Positions 1 to 3,155 of a DNA stretch of 6,219 nt are shown piece by piece; positions within the stretch are counted from its first letter, which is position 1; the number at the start of each line of letters is the position of its first letter. Origin of the DNA: an uncultured Candidatus Saccharibacteria bacterium (GTDB taxonomy: Bacteria > Patescibacteriota > Saccharimonadia > Saccharimonadales > Saccharimonadaceae); NCBI GenBank assembly GCA_946185175.1, contig CAMHIH010000042.1:1-6219 (forward strand), in the 5' to 3' direction. A program made the translations under genes and the position numbers. The notes under the pieces were generated by a model. The model worked only from the letters and a program-made list of their open reading frames with translations. It did no database searches and had not been told where the DNA came from.

Positions 1-300
1 GATATTGTGCTTATGGGGTACTATAGGATGAGCTTTCGGGTTGCCATGATTTGTGTAATCTATGTCAAGATATGGCTCTCCTTTCTCATTATAATACCGC
101 TCAGTTATAAGCTTGTCTCCATCTTTCTTCTGGGCGACTGAATTCGGTTCGGAAGTATTGGGCACTTTCTGCCCCGGCTTAAGTGGCTTGATTGTAATTA
201 CCGTACCGACTTCGCTTGAACCGGCAGTATTGTAATTGATGCCATTGATGCCTGCGCCGTTATGGAGTGATGGATATAAGTTGCTATAACCAGATCCCAT
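1..300 (-). CDS. Partial small accessory protein, MGSGYS / HGNPKxHPxVPHxH type, possible polymorphic-toxin-like
   Basis: The frame is open for 100 codons from ATG at 300 to the left edge of the window, so the C-terminus is missing. AAAGGAGG lies only 3 nt before the ATG, inside the end of the upstream DUF4417 gene, and the two overlap by 17 bp, which implies translational coupling. The N-terminus (MGSGYSNLYPSLHNGAG) is Gly/Ser-rich and low in complexity. Residues 31-50 (VGTVITIKPLKPGQKVPNTS) look linker-like. Residues 63-100 form the likely conserved core, with ERYYNEKGEPYLDIDY, HGNPKAHP and VPHKHN. From memory, similar short proteins beginning MGSGYS and ending in a His-rich GNPKxHPxVPHxH stretch occur in Firmicutes accessory regions. 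I infer a mobile-element or toxin-like role; the clustered histidines could bind metal. There is no signal peptide or membrane segment in the visible part. The function is not established. Confidence 0.75.
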   Translation of the reverse strand, partial: MGSGYSNLYPSLHNGAGINGINYNTAGSSEVGTVITIKPLKPGQKVPNTSEPNSVAQKKDGDKLITERYYNEKGEPYLDIDYTNHGNPKAHPIVPHKHNI

Positions 301-982
301 GCGCCTCCTTTCCGTGCATGATTGAAATCCAGTCGTTATAAACAACGAACTGAGTTTTATGTCGGAGTGTCTTTAGGATTTTGTCTGCGCCATGGCTATA
401 AGTTAGGACTACTTTTGGATGTAGGTAGTCGAGCATAACGTACAGGCTCGCCTCAAAATGCTTGCGCTCGTCGTAGTGCTTGACGCAACCGTATGGGCTT
501 ATGGCGATAATAGAATTGCGCGGTAGTCCATCAACTACGGGCGGGATTTTAAAAATCTTGTCCGTATATAATTCTTCGCTACCGCCGCGGAAGTTGCCAA
601 TTGTGTATATGCCATGAGATTGCATAAAGTACCCTATCGCGCGACTGCGGTAGATATTGGCGATTTGGACAGCCAGAGGGGCGTTTAGGTACACAGAATT
701 GTCAGTAGCTATAAAGCCGCCACAGGTTTTTATTGCATCGATGGAGCCTTGCGGATCCCTAACCAACGTCCCAAAGAAACAATCGTGTTCATACTCGGCT
801 ACAAAAGCCTTCCTGTTGCCGTGTTTCTCGATTTTAGTAAAGGGGATGAGAGAATCCGGCACAATTATGCCTCGGTGTGCTTCTATGCATGGGAATCTTA
901 GCACACCTTCGAAGCGTGCACCGAGAACCAACTCTGGATTGAAACCGTCATCGGCAAGAATCTTTTTAGTTTTCGATTTCAT
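284..982 (-). CDS. DUF4417 family protein
   Basis: A 232-aa protein that I recognise as a DUF4417 (PF14386-type) protein; the function of the family is unknown to me. Typical blocks are visible in order: FNPELVLGARFEGVLRFP (14-31), VPDSLIPFTK (41-50), a central GGFIATDNSVYLNAPLA (88-104) running into QIANIYRSRAIGYFMQSHG (106-124), then IAISPYGCVKHYDERKHFE (159-177) and HPKVVLTYSH (188-197). The length matches a full single domain. I chose ATG 982 because TTAAGGAGA sits 9 nt upstream and the DUF4417 core begins within about 15 residues. A longer frame back to 1114 would add 44 residues without family features. The next gene overlaps its end, so they form a two-gene operon. The protein lacks signal peptide and membrane segments and is probably cytosolic. 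Family members are often seen with phage or plasmid genes, which fits the accessory setting. Confidence 0.85.
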   Translation of the reverse strand: MKSKTKKILADDGFNPELVLGARFEGVLRFPCIEAHRGIIVPDSLIPFTKIEKHGNRKAFVAEYEHDCFFGTLVRDPQGSIDAIKTCGGFIATDNSVYLNAPLAVQIANIYRSRAIGYFMQSHGIYTIGNFRGGSEELYTDKIFKIPPVVDGLPRNSIIAISPYGCVKHYDERKHFEASLYVMLDYLHPKVVLTYSHGADKILKTLRHKTQFVVYNDWISIMHGKEAHGIWL

Positions 983-1048
983 TATTGAAATCTCCTTAAG
1001 TTTAATATTGGAATTTCGCTGATGCTTGCCTGTTATAATGCTTTTGTT

Positions 1049-1077
1049 GTAATATGGGCACATACTCAAGCAAGCAA
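1049..1077 (-). promoter_or_regulatory. Weak candidate promoter for the DUF4417 pair
   Basis: On the minus strand TTGCTT (1072-1077), a 17-bp spacer and TATTAC (1049-1054) would start a transcript near 1042, giving a leader of about 60 nt before the DUF4417 start. The match to consensus is modest. Confidence 0.25.
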
Positions 1078-1097
1078 AAAGCGAGGGTATGAGTTTT

Positions 1098-1142
1098 GCG
1101 CGTTCGTGTTTCATTTAGCGGTGATTGACGAACGCGCTTTTT
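1098..1142 (+). terminator. 10-bp hairpin followed by T5
   Basis: Perfect arms GCGCGTTCGT and ACGAACGCGC with a 20-nt loop are followed by TTTTT on the plus strand. The minus strand has only AAAACTC after the stem, so if it terminates transcription it acts on plus-strand RNA. The large loop makes it a less typical terminator. Confidence 0.4.
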
Positions 1143-1159
1143 GTATAGTTCAAAGCCAA
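1115..1159 (-). CDS. Possible 14-codon leader peptide upstream of DUF4417
   Basis: A strong Shine-Dalgarno (AAAGGAGGT, core at 1165-1170) has no long gene behind it. Five nt further on, TTG at 1159 opens a 14-codon frame (MALNYTKSAFVNHR if TTG is read as Met) that stops with TAA at 1115-1117. An ATG abuts that stop (1112-1114) and opens the long DUF4417 frame. A 10-bp inverted repeat (1098-1107 / 1128-1137) spans this stop-start junction. The layout recalls translational attenuators, but the TTG start and the lack of a clear promoter keep this speculative. Confidence 0.25.
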   Translation of the reverse strand: MALNYTKSAFVNHR

Positions 1160-1213
1160 GTTAGACCTCCTTTCCTTACGTTTAGTATTATGAACAGCTA
1201 TAGGTGCGTAAAT

Positions 1214-1253
1214 AAAAAACTCGCTCTTCATTAACAACGAAAAATGAGTTTTT
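1214..1253. terminator. A-rich/T-rich hairpin, possible bidirectional terminator
   Basis: AAAAACTC (1215-1222) pairs with GAGTTTTT (1246-1253) around a 23-nt loop. Both strands end in a run of at least five T. The stem has only two G:C pairs, so it would be weak. It could separate the hairpin-rich region to the right from the DUF4417 leader region to the left. Confidence 0.3.
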
Positions 1254-1300
1254 AAATACAGCTTATCTGTACTTCAACTTTTCCACCTTTTTCGTTATTA

Positions 1301-1417
1301 AAGAAGAACGAATTGTTCTTTTTATGTTTGAGGTGAAAAAGCGCACCTAGATTCGCTGCCCACCTCTGATACCCAGACATATAACTATGTCCTAAGAGTA
1401 GTGTATCAGACCTGTGG
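1301..1417. other. Cluster of three hairpins, structured intergenic element
   Basis: Three inverted repeats follow one another: AAGAAC/GTTCTT (1304-1309/1315-1320), AGGTG/CACCT (1331-1335/1344-1348) and a compound structure at 1360-1417. The last has nested perfect arms: CCAC/GTGG (1360-1363/1414-1417), TCTGATAC/GTATCAGA (1365-1372/1403-1410) and GACATA/TATGTC (1376-1381/1386-1391) closed by a TAAC tetraloop. That is 18 base pairs in one stacked hairpin. No protein-like frame with a ribosome site covers it. It could be part of a small RNA, a protein-binding site or a single-strand DNA hairpin; the strand is undetermined. Confidence 0.45.
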
Positions 1418-1466
1418 AAAACAACAATTCTATACATTTCAAATACTTATGGCATTGTAGTTGCGC

Positions 1467-1495
1467 CTGACAGAAAATAGTGTTAATGTTATTCT
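1467..1495 (+). promoter_or_regulatory. Candidate plus-strand promoter in the intergenic region
   Basis: CTGACA (1467-1472), a 17-bp spacer and TATTCT (1490-1495), preceded by TG at -15/-14, would start a transcript near 1502. That RNA would pass the palindromes at 1507-1550 and could end at the hairpin at 1718-1736. No coding gene follows, so the product would be non-coding. Confidence 0.3.
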
Positions 1496-1506
1496 GTTCG
1501 CATATC

Positions 1507-1550
1507 GTTGTAAATATTACAACACTAATAAAACCCGCAAATCTTATTAG
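1507..1550. promoter_or_regulatory. Operator-like palindrome and adjoining inverted repeat
   Basis: GTTGTAA (1507-1513), ATA, TTACAAC (1517-1523) is a perfect 7-bp dyad with a 3-bp centre, the shape expected for a dimeric repressor site. One base further, CTAATAA (1525-1531) and TTATTAG (1544-1550) form another perfect 7-bp inverted repeat with a 12-nt loop. The first lies just past the predicted start at ~1502, where a bound repressor could block transcription. No regulator gene is visible in the window. Confidence 0.35.
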
Positions 1551-1606
1551 CCTAAACCATATTTTACCTCTGTTAGCATGTGTCGGTCGCCTGACCGTTC
1601 GTCGGG

Positions 1607-1704
1607 CAAAATTGGTGCATCAAAAAATGAGCCGCCCAGGTCATCACCAGTAAATCTCTGATTCTTGGCGCTCCAGAACGACTCATTAAAACAAAATTGG
1701 TGCA
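1607..1704. repeat. 13-bp direct repeats flanking a 72-bp segment with inverted ends
   Basis: CAAAATTGGTGCA occurs exactly at 1607-1619 and 1692-1704. The 72 bp between them carry near-terminal inverted arms, AATGAGCCG (1626-1634) and CGACTCATT (1679-1687), with one mismatch that becomes a G:U pair in minus-strand RNA. The layout resembles a very small MITE with target duplication, or paired protein-binding sites. On the minus strand the stem is followed by a T run, so it could also act as a terminator. Confidence 0.5.
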
Positions 1705-1710
1705 AACATA

Positions 1711-1740
1711 AAGAAAACCCCCGAGAAATCGGGGGGCTTT
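1711..1740 (-). terminator. Intrinsic terminator after the 193-aa gene
   Basis: CCCCCGA (1718-1724), a GAAA loop and TCGGGGG (1729-1735) form a G:C-rich 7-bp stem. On the minus strand it is followed at once by TTTTCTTT and lies about 15 bp past the TAG stop at 1751-1753. The plus strand also has a T-rich tail (GCTTTCTT), so it may work in both directions. Confidence 0.8.
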
Positions 1741-1750
1741 CTTCACGCCA

Positions 1751-2332
1751 CTATGTCTCCATACTGCCGTCTTTGTATGGTGCACCATAGAGCGATCTGC
1801 GCATAGCATCGCGCAATGAAAAAACCGCCCTCTGGCGGAGTCTTGTGCGCGCAACTGGGCGGTTTATCATCGGCTTTTTGCCGATGTAAAGTGCGTTAAT
1901 GTTACGCGTTATGATTTTTGAGTCGATAATCTTCGGCGAGATGTAGTGGTGATTGAAGAATGTATCTTCGCTTTCTTTGCGCGACATGAGCTCTTCGTGG
2001 GCATTCATTTCGTCCATAAGACTCATTTCTCTGTGCATTGAGCGAGCTATTACCGCAACCGATGCACTCATCTCATCGTCTACTTTTCGAGCTCGTTTTT
2101 CTCTTACGAGGGTGGTGTGGCTGACGGAGTTGTCGCGAATCTCGTTGAAGGAATAATCGTCGAGATCCGAGGGCTTTGCGAGCTCTTTATCAATTCCGTA
2201 TGGGCGGTATGTAATGCCGTAGTCCTCATCCGAAGCGCCGTTTTCTCTGCTTCTGTTGAGACACTGATCGATTAAAGTGGAGATCATGTCGATGACGAAG
2301 TTGAAGAATGCGATTGTGTTCTTGCGTAACAT
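1751..2332 (-). CDS. Hypothetical protein, 193 codons, strongly expressed orphan
   Basis: I do not recognise this protein. Expression signals are strong: a near-perfect promoter, then AAGGAGG 10 nt before the ATG at 2332. The N-terminus has a hydrophobic stretch (IAFFNFVIDMISTLI, 7-21) broken by Asp15, so it is more likely an amphipathic helix than a membrane anchor. Residues 28-70 are acidic and Tyr-rich. Residues 77-125 are charged and methionine-rich, with about nine Met, and probably helical. The tail from about 152 is very basic (NRPVARTRLRQRAVFSLRD) and differs in character. It coincides with the repeat-like cassette and encodes a terminator hairpin at 1825-1838. The original protein may have ended near residue 152 and gained this tail by insertion. 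It reads toward the DUF4417 genes, but a terminator and about 770 bp separate them. Confidence 0.75.
   Translation of the reverse strand: MLRKNTIAFFNFVIDMISTLIDQCLNRSRENGASDEDYGITYRPYGIDKELAKPSDLDDYSFNEIRDNSVSHTTLVREKRARKVDDEMSASVAVIARSMHREMSLMDEMNAHEELMSRKESEDTFFNHHYISPKIIDSKIITRNINALYIGKKPMINRPVARTRLRQRAVFSLRDAMRRSLYGAPYKDGSMET
1776..1789. repeat. 14-bp perfect palindrome inside the 193-aa frame
   Basis: TATGGTGCACCATA reads identically on both strands. It contains TGGTGCA, the core of the two 13-bp direct repeats at 1607 and 1692, suggesting that one protein or process may recognise all three. Confidence 0.5.
1819..1865 (-). terminator. Terminator with overlapping alternative stem, inside the 193-aa frame
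   Basis: In minus-strand RNA, CCGCC (1834-1838), AGAG and GGCGG (1825-1829) followed by T6 (1819-1824) make a textbook intrinsic terminator. The same GGCGG is also part of GGGCGGTTT, which can pair with AAACCGCCC (1857-1865) transcribed just before, forming a longer 9-bp stem. The two folds are mutually exclusive. A third hairpin, CATCGGC/GCCGATG with a 5-nt loop, lies directly upstream (1868-1886). Termination here would cut the mRNA before the stop codon. Confidence 0.55.
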
Positions 2333-2348
2333 TGTTAATTTTCCTCCT

Positions 2349-2365
2349 TCACCTCCAATAGGTGA
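2349..2365 (-). promoter_or_regulatory. 5'-leader hairpin over a second Shine-Dalgarno-like site
   Basis: In the short leader of the 193-aa gene, TCACCT and AGGTGA (arms 2360-2365 and 2349-2354) form a 6-bp hairpin with loop ATTGG. It hides one GGAGGTG, while the proper AAGGAGG next to the ATG remains free. It also qualifies as an operator-like dyad about 9 bp downstream of the -10 box. Confidence 0.4.
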
Positions 2366-2373
2366 CTATGTTC

Positions 2374-2402
2374 ATTATAGCACATATGCCTATTTTTGTC
2401 AA
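2374..2402 (-). promoter_or_regulatory. Near-ideal consensus promoter for the 193-aa gene
   Basis: On the minus strand TTGACA (2397-2402), a 17-bp spacer and TATAAT (2374-2379) match the sigma-70 consensus at all 12 positions, with the extra TG of an extended -10. The start would be near 2367, leaving a leader of about 35 nt. Confidence 0.9.
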
Positions 2403-2452
2403 GTAAAACATAAGCGTATCAATTTTTAGGTAATTTACAGATAAAGAATGCA

Positions 2453-2477
2453 AGAAAATAAACACCTTGCGGTGTTT
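2453..2477 (-). terminator. Intrinsic terminator of the tRNA-Leu unit
   Basis: AAACACC (2471-2477 read on the minus strand), loop GCAA and GGTGTTT (2460-2466) form a 7-bp stem followed by ATTTTCTT. It lies 13 bp past the tRNA 3' end. Confidence 0.75.
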
Positions 2478-2489
2478 CTTTTCTGGGTA

Positions 2490-2574
2490 TGGTGCGCGAG
2501 ACTGGACTTGAACCAGCACGCCGTAAGGCATATGCTCCTAAGGCATACGTGTATACCAATTTCACCACTCGCGC
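2490..2574 (-). tRNA. tRNA-Leu(UAG)
   Basis: An 85-nt tRNA including an encoded CCA end. The acceptor stem GCGCGAG/CTCGCGC is perfect and the discriminator base is A. The D arm has GTG/CAC and the conserved GG. The anticodon stem TATGC/GCATA encloses loop CTTAGGA, with anticodon TAG at 2538-2540, so it reads CUA and probably other CUN leucine codons. A long variable arm (GCC-TTAC-GGC) confirms the class II type expected for leucine. The T arm has loop TTCAAGT. It has its own promoter and terminator. The accessory-looking DNA begins just beyond its 3' end, a common integration position for islands. Confidence 0.97.
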
Positions 2575-2592
2575 ATGTTAAATTACTCCATC

Positions 2593-2621
2593 ATTTTATC
2601 TTGAAAACCACAAAAATACAA
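2593..2621 (-). promoter_or_regulatory. Promoter of tRNA-Leu
   Basis: TTGTAT (2616-2621), a 17-bp spacer and TAAAAT (2593-2598) on the minus strand place the start about 12 nt before the mature tRNA 5' end. Confidence 0.7.
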
Positions 2622-2627
2622 GCATCA

Positions 2628-2656
2628 TTGCATTTCTAAGCAAAATATGGTATAAT
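2628..2656 (+). promoter_or_regulatory. Promoter of the 110-aa orphan gene
   Basis: TTGCAT (2628-2633), a 17-bp spacer and a perfect TATAAT (2651-2656) preceded by TG at -15/-14. Its -35 box is only 6 bp from that of the divergent tRNA promoter. The leader of about 60 nt contains a small hairpin, TTCCC/GGGAA (2687-2700). Confidence 0.8.
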
Positions 2657-2721
2657 TAAAGAGTTGGACAGATTCAACCCACACACTTCCCGAACGGGAA
2701 AATATAAAAAGGAGGGTTACT

Positions 2722-3054
2722 ATGAATCGAGACGGCATGTACCTTACGCATTGGTATCCTGGGTGGCTTAGGGGTGACGACGTGGATCTCGAAAACCAGT
2801 CGTCGCTGACGGCCGATTTGCGCGCCTTTATCCGTGATTCATTCGGCAAGGAAACCTTTGTTTCCACAATTCCATTCCGTATCATTGGACATGTGACCGA
2901 CCATCCCAAGTTCCCGAACGAGGACATTGCGACTTCGTTCGTCAAGGAGATTCGGCGCGTTGCGTCCAATGGAGATACGCCCGCCTTCGATGTTGTCACG
3001 CAGAACAGCGTCTATCACATCGAACTCGGCGACTCTACGAGCTGGTTTATCTAA
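2722..3054 (+). CDS. Hypothetical protein, 110 aa
   Basis: I do not recognise a family. The gene is well supported: its own promoter, AAAAAGGAGGG six nt before the ATG, a TAA stop and an intrinsic terminator 12 bp later. The codons favour G or C in the third position more than in the neighbouring FAD oxidase gene, which can reflect high expression. The protein is aromatic- and acid-rich at the N-terminus (MYLTHWYPGWLRGDD, 6-20). A probable helix follows (LTADLRAFIRDSFG, 29-42), then a beta-rich part (FVSTIPFRIIGHVTD, 46-60), another helix (IATSFVKEIRRVA, 69-81) and two beta strands (AFDVVTQNSVYHIEL, 88-102). It has no signal peptide or membrane segment, so it is likely a small soluble alpha/beta protein. 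It is transcribed alone and divergently from tRNA-Leu. Confidence 0.85.
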   Translation: MNRDGMYLTHWYPGWLRGDDVDLENQSSLTADLRAFIRDSFGKETFVSTIPFRIIGHVTDHPKFPNEDIATSFVKEIRRVASNGDTPAFDVVTQNSVYHIELGDSTSWFI

Positions 3055-3065
3055 TATAGCCAGCA

Positions 3066-3088
3066 GCCCCTCTCTGAGGGGCATTTTT
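3066..3088 (+). terminator. Intrinsic terminator after the 110-aa gene
   Basis: GCCCCTC (3066-3072), loop TCT and GAGGGGC (3076-3082) make a perfect 7-bp G:C-rich stem followed by ATTTTTAT. Confidence 0.9.
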
Positions 3089-3105
3089 ATCGCAATCTGC
3101 TCATG

Positions 3106-3134
3106 TTTAAAATATGCAGTAATTGTGCTAAAAT
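3106..3134 (+). promoter_or_regulatory. Promoter of the FAD-oxidase gene
   Basis: TTTAAA (3106-3111), a 17-bp spacer and TAAAAT (3129-3134) preceded by TG. The start would be near 3141, giving a leader of only about 15 nt that just includes the weak GGGTGGA ribosome site. Confidence 0.6.
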
Positions 3135-3155
3135 TTATCTAGAAATGGGTGGAAA

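Larger units (their letters stand above)
1031..1142 (+). ncRNA. Candidate ~100-nt small RNA unit (extended -10 promoter plus terminator)
   Basis: TGTTATAAT (1031-1039) is a perfect extended -10 box on the plus strand. TTGGAA lies upstream with a long 20-bp spacer. Transcription from about 1046 would run into an intrinsic-terminator-like hairpin: GCGCGTTCGT (1098-1107), a 20-nt loop, ACGAACGCGC (1128-1137), then T5. A second stem is possible (CATACTC 1061-1067 with GGGTATG 1085-1091). The unit would be antisense to the leader of the DUF4417 gene. It contains only tiny reading frames. No known RNA family was recognised. Confidence 0.3.
1560..1866. repeat. Repeat-like, hairpin-rich cassette overlapping the end of the 193-aa gene
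   Basis: This stretch has features of a self-contained inserted unit. It holds the 9-bp pair AAACCGCCC/GGGCGGTTT (1822-1830/1857-1865), a 14-bp palindrome (1776-1789), the C5GA-GAAA-TCG5 hairpin (1718-1736) and the 13-bp direct repeats (1607-1619, 1692-1704). Minus-strand frames are largely open and protein-like in more than one phase, for example SLYGAPYKDGSMET in one and FWSAKNQRFTGDDLGG in another. Such ambiguity is common in conserved non-coding repeats. My recollection is that strings like SLYGAPYKDGSMET recur at the ends of unrelated hypothetical proteins in gut Firmicutes; this is unverified. The boundaries are approximate. Confidence 0.4.

Noticed and set aside
983..1114. Longer start for the DUF4417 gene at 1114, adding 44 residues
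   Set aside because: The added part has no family features, while ATG 982 has a strong ribosome site and places the DUF4417 core at the N-terminus.
1279..1421. DnaA-box-like TTTTCCACC (1279-1287) and TTTTCCACA (1413-1421, minus strand) as a replication origin
   Set aside because: There are only two sites 134 bp apart, neither the strict TTATCCACA consensus, and no dnaA, dnaN or plasmid replication gene nearby.
1252..1437. 61-codon minus-strand open frame
   Set aside because: It has no ribosome site or promoter, its composition is not protein-like, and it lies across the inverted-repeat cluster. The hairpin just after its stop is the only point in favour.
1573..1854. 93-codon minus-strand frame overlapping the 193-aa gene
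   Set aside because: It crosses the intrinsic terminator at 1711-1740, lacks a ribosome site, and lies in the repeat-like cassette where several frames are open.
1872..1880. Programmed -1 frameshift at CAAAAAG in the 193-aa gene
   Set aside because: The heptamer does not allow proper re-pairing of the P-site tRNA in the -1 frame; the open alternative frame is better explained by the repeat-like nature of the DNA.
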